Positions 1 to 11,238 of a stretch of DNA of 64,000 nt are shown piece by piece. The notes beneath the pieces were generated by a model. It searched no databases. It was not told where the DNA came from and saw only the letters and a program-made list of their open reading frames with translations. The stretch's first letter is position 1. Every line of letters begins with the position of its first letter. This stretch comes from Rehmannia glutinosa (taxonomy: Eukaryota > Streptophyta > Magnoliopsida > Lamiales > Orobanchaceae). The translations under genes were made by a program, and so were the position numbers. The stretch covers positions 45,545,335-45,609,334 of the forward strand of contig CM071930.1 of NCBI GenBank assembly GCA_016081115.2, written 5' to 3'.

Positions 1-29
1 GTTATATTTGCAATTTTATTTTCTTACAG

Positions 30-107
30 ACTGGGTTGGGACTTGGACGTACAGTTGATATAGTTGAAGTGCAATCAAAATATGTTAACCCATGGGACAT
101 ACTATAG
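30..107 (+). CDS. Possible terminal exon of an unknown gene
   Basis: A pyrimidine-rich tract ending in ACAG at 26-29 looks like a splice acceptor. The frame from 30 stays open for 25 codons (TGLGLGRTVDIVEVQSKYV, then five more residues) and stops at TAG 105-107. The gene body would lie left of the window. I do not recognise the peptide. It could equally be a chance open stretch, since nothing else supports it. Confidence 0.18.
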   Translation, partial: TGLGLGRTVDIVEVQSKYVNPWDIL

Positions 108-595
108 CCCCGCGTAGCGAAGAGCCGGCATCAAAGTTCTAATCTTTCCGTTGATGTGAGCTCTTAGGGAATATTTATGCGTTGAGGGACAGCCCTTCCA
201 CTTGACACTATCGGATGGCCGACTTTGTTCCCTGCTCGATGGGTAGGTCTTACAGTCATTCTCCCTTCGGCTTTCACACTCGACGACCAATCTCCATCCA
301 GCTCAAGCACACCTTTCAGCTTGACACAATTATTTGTGTATTCTGTACTATATAATGTTGGGATTTCAAATACTTTTGAGTCTGGAATGAGTCTACTTTT
401 CAGTGATTATTGTTTTATCTAAATATTGTTCATAAATTGTTTTATGTAAATATTAATGCTTATTTGGTAAGATGATTCTATTGGATAACATTTAAGTGTT
501 TGGCCAAAACAACAAAGAGGGTTTAAAAGTTCACTTGGTTTCAGCCAAATTAACCAAAAACTGAACCGAGGACGTAGAGCACCGCAAGACCATAT
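108..595. other. Unassigned non-coding stretch
   Basis: The short frames here have no recognisable domain. The stretch at 110-300 is less AT-rich than its surroundings, but I could not match it to a gene or transposon class. Confidence 0.3.
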
Positions 596-603
596 ATAAT
601 ATA

Positions 604-853
604 GAGATAATTACAAAAGAACCCTGAGGTTTGGGCTAATTACAAAAAAAACCAGACATGTTTCAAAGTTACAAAAAGTCCATCTCCAGTTTGATTATGT
701 CTAAAATTTAAGGGGTTAACTGTAGTATTTCTAGAATATGGAGGGGTTGATAGGAATCAATGTTTTATGCTTATGAAAATGTAAGACGAAATTAAACTTC
801 AATAAGTTATTAGTAATTTTTAAAATCCTCCGAGTTTTCTTGTAATTATCCCG
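604..853. mobile_element. MITE, hAT-like, with 8-bp target duplication
   Basis: This is a 250-bp non-coding element. Its ends are inverted repeats: GAGATAATTACAA at the left and TTGTAATTATCCCG at the right, with imperfect pairing for roughly 25 bp that includes a CCTGAGG/CCTCCGAG core. The element is flanked on both sides by ATAATATA (596-603 and 854-861), a perfect 8-bp duplication. An 8-bp duplication is the hAT signature, so hAT-type mobilisation is inferred. A related motif (TTGAGGTTTTGCCTAATTAC) occurs near 25927, so the family is probably repeated in the genome. Confidence 0.6.
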
Positions 854-861
854 ATAATATA

Positions 862-1458
862 CTAAAAACATTAAGAGACATATTATGCAGTTATTTTTAG
901 ACCAAAATCACTGGATTATCTTGAATTATATTAATATTAGGATTTTATCTACATATGTTGAAGTTGCATCATTGATAAAGAATTACTTACCAACTAATTT
1001 TACTAGTCTTAGATAGATAGACATTGTTTATGATAACTGAGAAACCAGAACTAGAAACAAACATGACTTTCTTCTCAGCCGGCCATCAGTGCCTCTCTCT
1101 AATGAACTGAATAACTGTAGCTTTTGAAAACAATGAATGTGATTTATTTACACAATTGTTTGGAGAAGATTTCTAATAATCTTTTTGATGATTTCTATTA
1201 AAGTGAACAGGTAGTTTTTAAATGTGTTTATTTCACAATTAACGGGGGTAATCTTATAATTTTTTTTCCAATGTCCTTTTGTCAGTTACTAGTTCGTTGA
1301 TCAATATTTGATTAAACAAGAAACTCAATACAGTCAAATATTGTCATGATCTCGCGATTCTTCCGCTAGATGTACGTACTCAACGGATAATTGCTACAAC
1401 ACTTAATACATTTTTGATGTCTTGATTGCAATTTTAGTCCTACAACTCTTAGGGGATT
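862..1458. other. Unassigned AT-rich stretch
   Basis: I see no gene, repeat pair or RNA gene here. It ends at the left LTR of the copia element. Confidence 0.3.
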
Positions 1459-2514
1459 TGTTGGGTAAAATTTCTGGTAAAGCTAGGTTTCTGTTTAGAA
1501 GAAAATGGCTGAAAATAGTGTATGGTTTAGGCTAAATCGATGCTGATTTGGAATCAGTCTCCGCAAGACGAAAACGCCCCGTATACTAGTACTTACGGTT
1601 CCGGCGCTCGCCTCTAAGATACAACGACTTTACAGTCCCGGTTAGCGTAGCAAGACAAAGAAACCGAAACAACAAATGAAATGAAGTGTTTTCAACTTTC
1701 AAGCTTTTCAAGGAGGAAGATGAACAATATGCAAAATGCAGTGCTTGTTTTATGTTATCTGGTAATTTCGTATATGATTTTCAGTCACCAGGGATCGACT
1801 ATTATAGGCTTCAGGCGCCTCGTATGGAAAGAACACGTCTTTTGGCTCGAAAAGACATCTTTTGCACTGAACAGACACACCTGCGCAGGGGAGCACGACC
1901 AGACGCACGGCCGTGCACCTGCCCATGCGTGCAGGCGCAACACTTCGGCACCCAGCACGACCCGTGAACTTCGGCAGGTAGCACAAAAATTAATTAAATC
2001 CATTTAATTTAATTACAAAAATTAATTAATTAATTATTATTTTTTAAAAGGTTTTTGGTCCAGAAAGAATAAGGGCCTTGAAGCCCAAGCCCAGGCCGGG
2101 CCGAGCCGGCGGCGGCGCGCGCGCGCGCGTGTGTGCTTTGAACCAAACCCACAAGCATATAGGTCCTCTCCCTTTTAAAAACTTGGGTGCCCCCAAGGGC
2201 CCAAACCCATATGTCCAACTTGGGATATATTAAGTGTGCAAGTTTGCCTCCTTTTTCCTATGTGGGATGGAGCATCTCTCCTCCCCCACATTTTTTATTT
2301 TCCATACCATTTATTTGTATTAAGTGGGTAACTTCTAGCATTAATTTCTCATTCACCCGGAATCGGTTTTGAGAAATTCCAAATGCTATTCTCATCCACT
2401 CTCTTAGTAGAATTTTTTACAAATAATTTAATTCCATTTTTCACAAATGGAAACCACTTAATTAATTGGTCAAAATCGGATCAACACCCCATTTATCAAA
2501 GACCAATTCCAACA
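1459..2514 (-). repeat. Copia-1 3' LTR (left)
   Basis: This 1,056-bp LTR pairs with 6985-8124. It includes a GC-rich, CG-repeat patch near 2095-2130. The open frames at 1681-2007 and on the opposite strand lie inside the LTR and are not conserved as protein between the two LTRs. It is about 84 bp shorter than its partner, and substitutions and indels are visible by eye, so this is not a recent insertion. Confidence 0.88.
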
Positions 2515-3076
2515 ATCCCCCACATGAATGAAATTAATGCATGCATGTATGCAGATTCGCTTGAAAGTCTCGACGAATCGTTATTGCATTAGGATAGGTA
2601 GCTTGTGGCTTTGAACCTTCCTTAGTAAAATACTATCGTATTTAATGGCTGCTTAGTCACGCGATGTCTTGAACTATTCAGCCGTTTGTGTAAACCTAGA
2701 CAACAGTACTTACAAAATAACAACTCTAACACTTGTTGTTCTCACGTTGTGTCCATTTCGGCCCTGGACCATATCTTAGGGTCATAAGTGTTTCTTTTGA
2801 AGCGGCCATTACTTCTCACTTATATAGGTGATCTCCTATTGAAGAGTATCCGGCAATTCTCCACCTTTTGGTATAGGAATCATTAAAAGTATTAAACTTA
2901 ACCTCACCACATTCAGCAGGTTTACATTCACTTGGATGTATCGAGAATGAGCTAACACATTTTCCAAGTGTTCAGCTGAACATTCATAACTTAGTTGTCC
3001 CATTGAACCAAGGTCTTGGGATCTCCAATTCACAAGGTTGGGTTACCGCTTATGAACATTCTTTAGTTGGTGATTT
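2515..3076 (-). other. Copia-1 3' untranslated region with polypurine tract
   Basis: The minus-strand polypurine tract (GTGGGGGAT) sits directly beside the LTR. The rest lies between the RNase H stop and the LTR and has no protein signal. The first 125 bp (2515-2639) recur at 8125-8249, outside the right LTR. Confidence 0.7.
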
Positions 3077-4470
3077 TTAAACCCATCCCCTTAACAACTT
3101 ATACAATTGATCTCGATTAATTCCTTTCGTAAGCGGATCCGCAAGGTTTTCCTTTGACTTCACGTAGGCAACCGAAATAACCCCATTCGAAATCAACTGT
3201 CTAATGGTATTGTGTCTCCGACGTATATGTCTAGACTTACCATTATACATACTGCTTTGTGCCCTTCCGATTGTTGATTGACTATCACATTGTATCATAA
3301 CAAAGAGTACAAGCTTATTCCAACACGGAATATCCTCTAGGAAGTTTCTAAGCCATTCAGCTTCTTCTCCAGCTTTATCCAATGCAATGAACTCGGATTC
3401 CATAGTGGATCGAGCTATTCACGTCTGCTTAGAAGACTTCCACGACACCGCTCCTCCACCTATTGTGAAAACAAATCCACTTGTGGACTTGGAGTCTTTT
3501 ATGTCTGATATCCAATTGGCATCACAGTATCCTTCTAATACTGCTGGATATCTCGTATAAAATATTCCATAGTTCATGGTATACTTTAAATATCTAAGTA
3601 CCCTTGTCACGGCTTTCCAGTGATCCGTACTCGGGTTACTTGTGAACCTAATCAATTTACTCACTGAATATGCAATGTCTAGTCATGTACAATTCGTTAA
3701 GTACATCAGACTGCTAATTACCCTTGCATATTCGGTGAGAAACCGGTTCGCCTCTATTCTTGGCCAAGTGTAGACTTAAATCTACAGGTGTCTTAGCCGG
3801 AGGACTATCAAAAGCATTAAACCTTCTGAGTATGCTTTCGACATAATGGGATTGTGACAAGACAATTCCATCTGAAGTTCTAGAGATTTTAATCCCTAAA
3901 ATAACATCAGATAATCCCATATCCTTCATGTCAAAGTTCTTCTTCAACATATTCTTAGTATTCATGATTAAATCATGACTACTACCCATGATCAACATAT
4001 CATCCACATAAAGGTATACTATGACGTAATCATTTGTAGTACCTTTAATGTAGACACACTTGTCACTTTCGTTGATCTTGAAACCGTTTGACTTCATAGT
4101 CGAGTCAAACTTTTCATGTCATTTCTTAGGTGCTTGTTTTAGTCCATAAAGTGACTTAACAAGTTTACACACCTTTCGTTCTTGATCGGGTGCAACGTAC
4201 CCCTTGGGTTGTTCCATATAAATCTCCTCTTCAAGCTCTCCATTCAAGAAGGCAGTCTTAACGTCCATTTGATGTATCTCAAGGTTATGCAAAGCTGCAA
4301 TAGCAATGAGAACACGAATGGACGTAATCCTCGTGACAGGAGAATATGTATCAAAGAAGTCATATCCCTCCTTTTGTCTAAACCTTTGGCTACCAAATGA
4401 GCTTTATACTTGTGAATAGATCCATCTGCTTTATACTTCCTTTTAAGGACCCACTTACATCCCAAAGGTT
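3077..4470 (-). pseudogene. Copia-1 reverse transcriptase and RNase H, broken
   Basis: On the minus strand, 4097-3714 encodes the RT palm with an intact YVDD box (YVDDMLIMGSS) and the following DMKDMG and ILGIKI blocks typical of copia. The segment 4465-4244 carries the RT N-terminal GCKWVLKRKY motif. The segments 3664-3419 and 3403-3077 carry RNase H (YCDANWISD, SGFVFT, SWKSSKQT) and end with the ENLADPLTKGI tail. The pieces lie in different frames or are separated by stops, so no full RT is made. RT with RNase H would normally copy element RNA into cDNA in cytoplasmic particles. Confidence 0.88.
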
Positions 4471-4797
4471 TGCAACCTGGTGGAGATCAACCAACTCCCA
4501 AGTGTGATTTTGCATGATGGAATCTATCTCATTATTGATAGCTTCTTTCCAGAGAGGAGCTTCTGGACTAGACAATGCTTCTTGAATAGTTCGGGGTTCG
4601 TTTTCTAACATATAAGTTAGAAAATTAGGACCAAAAGACTTAGCTACTTTTGTCCTTTTACTGTGTCTTGGTTCCTCTTCATCATCACTTTGAGGTAACC
4701 TTGCAGTATCATAAGTCCGTTTACTCGAACTTTCTTCTTTCCGTTCTTTGTTTGGAAAGATATTCTCGAAGAATACAGCCATTCCTTGATTCAATGA

Positions 4798-5955
4798 TCA
4801 TACCTTCATTAATATCGGAATAGCTGACTTGTGCACTAAAAAGCGATATGCACTACTATTGTTAGCATATCCAATGAAAGCACAATCGATCGTCTTCGGA
4901 TCGATTCTAACTTGTTTTGGCTTAGGTACTTCGACTTTAGCCAAACACCCCCGCACTTTGAGGTATTTATATGACGGTTTACATCCCTTCCATAACTCAT
5001 ATGGAGTTTCGTTTTTACCTTTGTGCGGGATTTTATTAAGAATGTAGTTTGCAGAAAGTATGGCTTCCCCCCACAAGTTTTGGGGTAAGCCAGAACTTAA
5101 TAACATCACAATCATAATCTCCTTAAGAGTACGATTTTTGCGTTCTGCAACACCATTTGATTGAGGTGAGTAAGGTGCGGTCGTTTGATGAATTATACCC
5201 GCTTCCGAGAATTCCTCAAACGGAGCAACATACTCTCCGCCTCTATCACTTCGAATCATCTTAATTTTCAAATTAAGCTGATTTTCGACTTCATTCTTAT
5301 AAGTCTTAAAAGCTACTAAAGCTTCATCTTTGCTTTTCAAAAGATACACATAACAATATCTTGTGCAATCGTCTATAAACGTTATGAAGTACTTTTTCCC
5401 ACCTCGAGTTTGCACAAGTTTTAAATCACACACATCTGTATGAATTAACTCGAGTGGTTTGGTACTTCTCGTTACCGAATGAAACGGTGCCTTGGCCAAT
5501 TTTGCTTCAACACAAATTTCGCATTTGTCTTGTGAATCAGTTTTAAACGTAGGTATTAATTCCAGATTCACCAACCTTTTAATTGTGTTGAAGTTTACGT
5601 GTCCTAATCTATCATGCCATAAATTAGAACAATCCAACAAGTAAACAGAAGTAACGTTTTTATTCTTCGCCTCTTGGCGGAAAACATACATTACACTCAT
5701 TTTAAACAGGCCCTTATCAAGGTAGCCTTTACATAAAAACAGACCATTCTTGGTCATTACAAACTTGTCGGACTCAAACACTAGCCTAAATCCGGCCTTG
5801 CTAAGCAAAGGACCGGAAACCAAGTTCTTGCGGATGTCTGGGACATGCAGCACACCTACAAGCGTAAGCTCCTTCCGGAAGTCATCTTGAGCACCACCTT
5901 TGAAGCCCAACGATGTTAGAAGTCGAAGAGTTCCCCATGAACAACTTCCTTCCAT
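4798..5955 (-). pseudogene. Copia-1 protease tail and integrase
   Basis: A 385-codon open frame contains the GAG-pre-integrase HHCC region (LWHDRLGHVNF, then CEICVEAK) and the integrase core. The catalytic triad is visible: Asp in HTDVCDL, Asp in RSDRGGEY and Glu in GVAERKNR. It ends at a stop at 4798, and the same frame resumes at 4794 in the RT linker (WKEAINNEIDSI). The integrase core therefore looks complete, but it cannot be made as part of a full polyprotein because the upstream protease/gag and downstream RT are out of frame or stopped. Confidence 0.88.
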
Positions 5956-6949
5956 TAATCAGCGTGTAGGACGAGAACATCTCCTTGTCACCACAAATGT
6001 GACGAGTAGCCCCGGTATCTATCCACCACTCCCTTGGGTTATCCACCATATTGACTTCAAACACAACAACAGATAGATCGAGCTCTGACAAGTCTATTGG
6101 AACCGACTTGTCCTCCGTCACATTGGCTTGTTGGTTGCCACCTTGATTGCCCTTTTTCGGGTGTCGGCAATCCTTCGCCATGTGGTTCGGTTTGCCACAG
6201 TTGTAGCAATTACCCTTGAACTTTTGGCCTTTCCTTTTTCCTTCCCGGAGTGCTTGCGTTTCTTGCTAGTGTTCGATTCTACGCAAGGTTAGCCTTAGCC
6301 TCCATTCATTTGGATTTCACATCTGATTTTCGGTTGTCTTCTTCGACGCGAAGCCAAACAATCCGATCCTCAAGCCCCATCTCTTTGCGCTTGTGCTTGA
6401 GGTAGTTTTTGAAATCCTTCCACAATGGCGGCAACTTTTCGATAATTGCAGCCACTTGAAAGGATTCATTCAAAATTATCCCTTCAGACACTAAGTCGTG
6501 AAGGATGATTTGAATCTCCTAAACTTGGCTGATCATCGTCTTGGTGTCAACCATCTTGTACTCGAGGAATTTGCCGACAACAAATTTCTTTGTGTCGGCA
6601 TCTTCCGTCTTGTACTTCTTCTCCAAGGACTCCCACAGTTCCTTGGACATCTTGAACGTGCTACAGATGTTGTAGAGAGTGTCGTCTAGCCCGTTCAAGA
6701 CGTAGTTGCGACATAGAAAATCGTGGTTATGCCAAGCATCCACAGCGATTCTCTGGTTGTTGTCAACTTCGTCTTCTCCAACGGCAGTAGGGGGTCGTCT
6801 TTCAGAAAATGAGCCAACCCCAAAGTGGTGAGGTAGAAAAACATCTTTTGTTGCCAACGTTTGAAGTCGGCACCAGAGAACTTGGGCGGCTTTTCGCCGT
6901 GAGCGGGAGCAGCAGCCATAGGTGTGAAAGATATCGAACTGGATGCCAT
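5882..6949 (-). pseudogene. Copia-1 gag with zinc knuckle and protease start, frameshifted
   Basis: The start at 6949 gives MASSSISFTPMAAAPAHGEK, then a gag domain (FSGADFKRWQQKMFFYLTTL) that shifts frame at about 6760-6860 and again at about 6200-6300. A CCHC knuckle (CYNCGKPNHMAKDC) lies near 6160-6210, and the aspartic protease motif (WWIDTGATRHICG) follows near 6010-6030. Gag forms the particle and binds RNA, and the protease matures it. The start codon is only 35 bp from the LTR edge at 6985, an unusually short leader. Confidence 0.85.
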
Positions 6950-6984
6950 CGTCTTTAACAGAAACGGAATTTTTGTCTTGTGAT

Positions 6985-8124
6985 TGTTGGGTAAAATTTC
7001 TGGTAAAGGTTTCTGTTTAGAAGAAAATGGCTGGAAATAGTGTATGTATTAGGCTAAGTCGAGGCCTGATTTGGAATCAGTCTCCGCAAGACGAAAACGC
7101 CCCGTATACTAGTGCTTACGGTTCCGGCGCTCGCCTCTAAGATACAATGACTTTACTGTCCTGGTTAGCAGCACAGTAAAACCGGAACAACAGTGAACAT
7201 AAGTGTTTTTCGACTTTCAAGCTTTTCAAGGAGGAAGATGAACAATATGCAAAATGCAGTGCTTGTTTTATGTTATCTGGTAATTTCGTATATGATTTTC
7301 AGTCACCAGGGATCGACTATTATAGGCTTAAGGCGCCTCGTATGGAAATAACACGTTTTTTGGCTCGAAAAGACACTTTTTGCATTGAGCACGCACGCGA
7401 CTGCGCAGGGAGCACGACGACAGAGGCGACGGTTGTGCGTGCCCGTCGTCGCGCAGACGCAACACGCCGGCACCCAAAGACGACCCAGGCACGGCCGTGC
7501 TCCGGCCCGTCTTATTTGCTCGAAACTCGGCGCAGTAGCCGCGTGCGCGGGCCAAACCTTTTTCGGTTTGAACTCTGATTTAATTAATTACAAAATTTAA
7601 TTAAATGCATTTAATTTAACAAAAATTAATTAATTAATTATTTTTTTAAAGGTTTTTGGTCCAAAAAGAATAAGGACCTTGAAGCCCAAGCCCATGGCCC
7701 ACGACCCATGACCCGGGCCGAGCCGGCCGGCGGCGCGCGTGTGTGCTTTGAACCAAACCCACAAGCATGTAGGTCCTCTCCCCTTTAAAAACTTGGGTGC
7801 CCCCAAGGGCCCAAACCCATATGTCCAACTTGGGATATATTAAGTGTGCAACTTTGCCTTCTTTTTCCTATGTGGGATGGAGCATCTCTCCCCCCCCCAC
7901 ATTTTTCATTTTCCATACCATTTATTTGTATTAAGTGGCTAACTTCTAGCATTAATTTCTCATTCACCCGGAATCGTTTTGAGAAATTCCAAATGCTATT
8001 CTCATCTACTCTCTTAGTAGAATTTTTTACAAATAATTTAATTCCATTTTTCACAAATGGAAACCACTTAATTAATTGGTCAAAATTGGGTCAACACCCC
8101 ATTTATCAAAGACCAATTCCAACA
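6985..8124 (-). repeat. Copia-1 5' LTR (right)
   Basis: This 1,140-bp LTR is the partner of 1459-2514, with the same TGTTGG...CCAACA ends on the minus strand. A C-run near 7890-7900 and several substitutions and indels separate the two. In normal retrotransposition it would border host DNA on its right side, but here element sequence continues. Confidence 0.88.
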
Positions 8125-8249
8125 ATCCCCCACATGAATGAAATTAATGTATACGTGTATGCAGATTTGCTTGAAAGTCTCGGCGAATCGTTATTGCATC
8201 AGGATAGGTAGTTTGTGGCTTTGAACCTTCCTTAGTAAAATACTATCGT
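8125..8249 (-). repeat. Second copy of the copia-1 3' end (tandem remnant)
   Basis: These 125 bp repeat 2515-2639, including the polypurine tract next to the LTR. They are internal sequence, not LTR, yet they lie outside the right LTR. The right LTR therefore doubles as the 3' LTR of a second tandem element that is cut off at 8249. Homology stops abruptly in ACTATCGT. Confidence 0.75.
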
Positions 8250-9238
8250 TATTCGCTTAAGTGGTTAACTTTGCTTAACAAACAGAGTGAAATAGAGATG
8301 ATGATATGGCTGTGGAGCTGCATTCCAAGATGATCTTTTGATCTTGATTACTTTCATATTTTTTCTTGGTTTTTTATTTGTTTGAGCTCATTACATGCTG
8401 CTGGTTCATAATTAAATTTTTTCCTTATTTTCAATAAATTACATTTGATTTGCTTAATATAAGTGTATTCAGGTATTTTAAATCGAGAATTATAGTATCA
8501 AAGAAGAAACTTAAATTAGTTTGAGTTGTTACTTTGTGAGATTACCTATCTCTCTTAAGTAATGTTTAAGCAAATTAATATTAGATATACGTTGATTCAA
8601 GTTTTATTGCTTTGTCTTGAAAATCATAAATTACAAGATTGTGGATGTTGTTAAATGTGTAATGGACCATTAATTGAAGCCCATGTTAGATTGTAGACAA
8701 TGATTGATCCTTGAAGTTTACTGCTGTGAAAGTTGATAGACTCTGCTTAAAACATATCTATGTGTATCCTTTGGTTTTCCAGAATTTCTATAAGAGAATG
8801 AAGTACTTCCCTTTTGTTTTCGTGAAAGTTTCTATCAATATCCTGATCATTATTTGGTGTTTTTGTAATTAGTCCTATTACTAAATAGCAGAAATTTGCA
8901 TTGAACTGAAAAGTGACTAATTCGCGTGTTTCCTCCTATGCAGTGCTGAGCCAAGAGAAGTCTAAGAGAAGCATTACGAAAAGTTTATGACTACATATTA
9001 GTTGTTGCTTCTTTGTTTTTGAAGGTAACCTCTAAAACTTAATGTATGTATATGAATATGTATTATATATTTTGCATGTGTGTGTATTGGTATATATATG
9101 AAATGGATGGAGGAGGGGATTGCATGCTGATAATTACTGTTGGTGGATGAATTTTGATCTATATATGTTGGTTTTAAGGAGATGATGAGAAATATTAGTT
9201 AATATATTTTAGGATTATTGCATTTATGTTGATGCATT

Positions 9239-9314
<76 letters not shown>

Positions 9315-9383
9315 TAATTATATATCTCATGAAGGTAGATTGTGATGAATGATACGCTGCAAATTTATTGAATTTAATATTAT
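8250..9383. other. AT-rich stretch, probably CACTA interior
   Basis: I see no coding domain. Its position between the copia remnant and CACTA coding sequence suggests that it belongs to the CACTA transposon, but nothing in the bases proves this. It contains a TA/TG microsatellite. Confidence 0.3.
9239..9312. repeat. (TA)n(TG)n microsatellite
   Basis: About ten TA units are followed by about twenty-five TG units, ending in TTTG. It is a compound dinucleotide repeat that is likely to vary in length. Confidence 0.95.
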
Positions 9384-9770
9384 GCTAGTGCTAAAGATAC
9401 CAAGCCAGTAGATGTTGCTATGTCATGCTATGGTGTCATTGAAGAAATTTGGGAACTTGATTACAAAGTGTTTATGATTCCACTTTTCAAATGTAATTGG
9501 GTTGATAATAGACGTGGTGTAAGAATAGATGAATTGGGCTTCACTTTTGTAGATTTTGCTCGGCTGGGTTATCATTCTGAGCCATTCATACTTGCATCGC
9601 AAGCCAAACAAATATTTTATGTTAATGATCCAGCCGATACTAAGTGGTCATTGTCCTTCAAGGAAAAAGAAGTATTGTTGGCATTGGTGATGTCGTAGAT
9701 GAAGAAAGAGTACGACCACTTTGACGAAACTCCTCCATTTTTTCGTTGGTATTCAACCTTCAACTTTAGG
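9384..9770 (+). pseudogene. CACTA-associated DUF4216 protein fragment
   Basis: The frame carries the family hallmarks YGVIEEIWELDY, PLFKCNWVDN, GVRIDELGFTFVD, PFILASQAKQIFYV and DPADTKWS. These are the DUF4216 region that follows the transposase in plant En/Spm proteins. It enters through KDTKPVD just upstream of the first ATG at 9420, so the ATG-started reading is not the true start. A stop at 9696-9698 is followed by further family-like sequence (a YDHFDETPPFF stretch), so the gene is broken on both sides. Confidence 0.78.
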
Positions 9771-10471
9771 GGATGATAACCTTGAAACAAGTTACATGCG
9801 TTCCGACCATGAGGAAGGATTGTGGATTAACCATCGCGCATAACATGAGAGTGAGAGTGACATTTATTTAGCAAATAGGTATTTCTTATAAACTCTAGTA
9901 ATTTTATTTTTACATCATCAACTAGTTATTTGGATAATTCACTAATGGTGAACTTTTGAAGAAGTGAAAAAAATGAGCATGTCATATTCTTTTTTGAGAA
10001 ATGTATGTTGTATTCACAAAATTGTATCATCTCCTGCATTGGAGATTTTTGCAATTAGAATGATGCTTTGTGATGTCCAGAAATTGCAAGTCTTCACTAG
10101 AGCAAAGTTGTTCCTTAGCAAACAACAAACTCACTTAGAGTAATATAAAAGCAGAGTTCTAATATAACTTGTGTAGCAGCTTAAAATCATCACGATATTC
10201 AAAGTACAGAGAAGGACAAATAGTAAATGCACATGCTTTTGCAGTTAAAAGGCATAAAAAAGAATAGTAACATAAAAACTATGTGAAAGGCCCCAGATAA
10301 TAAAGCAAAGCAGTATGCTTATAAATGTTTATAAATGTTAGAAGACATCCCTGAAAGCTTTAGCAAAAGGCCAATTATACAGTAATTTAATTTTAAATCA
10401 TGTATCTATTATTTATGACTGATTTATTGTTATTTAAATTATACTTATATATGTTTATTTGCATATGCAGG

Positions 10472-10567
10472 TTGACAATTATGGATGATTCTTCTAGTAC
10501 TCAATCACAGTCTCCTGCTAGGAAGAAAAAAACGACAGGTCCTACAACTTGCTTGAAGATTGTGTGT
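10472..10567 (+). pseudogene. Possible first coding exon of a second CACTA ORF
   Basis: A CAG acceptor-like site at 10468-10470 precedes MDDSSSTQSQSPARKKKTTG and then PTTCLKIV. The G-P-T within a basic, Ser/Gln-rich start resembles the beginning of the second, TNPA-like ORF of plant CACTA elements. It runs into intron-like AT-rich DNA. The assignment rests on position and this short motif. Confidence 0.4.
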
Positions 10568-10984
10568 AAGTTATTGATTTGTTGGTTTTTTTCATTAAAA
10601 AATATTTCTATAAATGGTTATATTGATATCTTCTTCTTTAGTAATAACTTTTTGTATTGTTTTATTTTGTTTGCGATTCTTGTAGTTGATGGTTGAGGAT
10701 GGACGATGTGCAACGTAGTTGATGGCGTTGATGAGGGACGATGTGCAATAATGGTTTAAAGTTAATTCTTTCATATGTGGGTTGGATTTTGATTAAGCCG
10801 GATTGAAAACTGAAGGAGTTTTCTCTATGTTTTTGACATTTTTGGATAGTGTTTGAAAATGAGTTATTTTGTTGAATTGTTTTTTATCTTGTTTTTTGTT
10901 TATGGCATGTTGGATTGTCTGTATATATTCAGTTCAGATATTGTGCATGGAAGGGTACAAAATTACTAATAAAAAAAATGGTAA

Positions 10985-11238
10985 TAGGTGTCGGTTGCTA
11001 AAAATAACCGATGCATATTGTCTACTAAAGGTGTCGGTTGTAACTGAAAACCGATGCCTATTGTCTACTAAAGGTGTCGGTTGTTTTTGAGAAACCGAAA
11101 CTTATTGTAAACAATACGCATCGGTTACAACCGACACAAAAAACTCGGAGTATTAGTGTCGCTGCCATGCGTGTCGGTTCAGAAACTGATGCGTATTGCT
11201 GTTTTCAACCGACACGAATGGCCAATTCTGTAATAGTG
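10985..11238 (+). repeat. CACTA 3' subterminal repeats and terminal inverted repeat
   Basis: At least six copies of a 10-bp unit (GTGTCGGTTG or its complement, with variants such as AACCGATGC) occur in both orientations. The terminus GGCCAATTCTGTAATAGTG follows. Such arrays bind the element-encoded DNA-binding protein in En/Spm elements. The density and mixed orientation fit that role. Confidence 0.82.

Larger units (their letters stand above)
1459..8124 (-). mobile_element. Ty1/copia retrotransposon (copia-1), decayed, minus strand
   Basis: The LTRs lie at 1459-2514 and 6985-8124. Each begins TGTTGG and ends CCAACA when read on the minus strand. The coding order on the minus strand is gag (from 6949), zinc knuckle, protease, integrase, reverse transcriptase, RNase H (to 3077), which is the copia order. 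The minus-strand polypurine tract GTGGGGGAT abuts the left (3') LTR at 2515-2523. Several frameshifts and stops break the polyprotein, so it is not autonomous. I saw no clear target duplication, and no classical TGG-starting primer site next to the 5' LTR. Confidence 0.9.
9384..11238 (+). mobile_element. CACTA (En/Spm) transposon remnant, 3' part
   Basis: Three signs agree. A DUF4216-type protein fragment typical of plant CACTA elements lies at 9384-9770. Dense subterminal repeats built on GTGTCGGTTG/CAACCGACAC lie at 10985-11215. The 3' terminus ends in TAATAGTG at 11238, the complement of CACTATTA. The 5' terminus was not found, and the copia block to the left may have removed or displaced it. 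The 3' end lies directly against NLR coding sequence. Confidence 0.82.

Noticed and set aside
1681..2007. Open frames on both strands inside the copia-1 left LTR
   Set aside because: They are LTR sequence; the frame is not kept in the right LTR (7270-7578 differs in length and residues).
8125..8249. Extending the copia-1 LTR to include these bases
   Set aside because: The polypurine tract and the TGTTGG...CCAACA ends place the LTR edge at 8124; the extra match is internal sequence.
9238..9312. CRISPR-like or regulatory repeat
   Set aside because: A plain TA/TG microsatellite without spacers.
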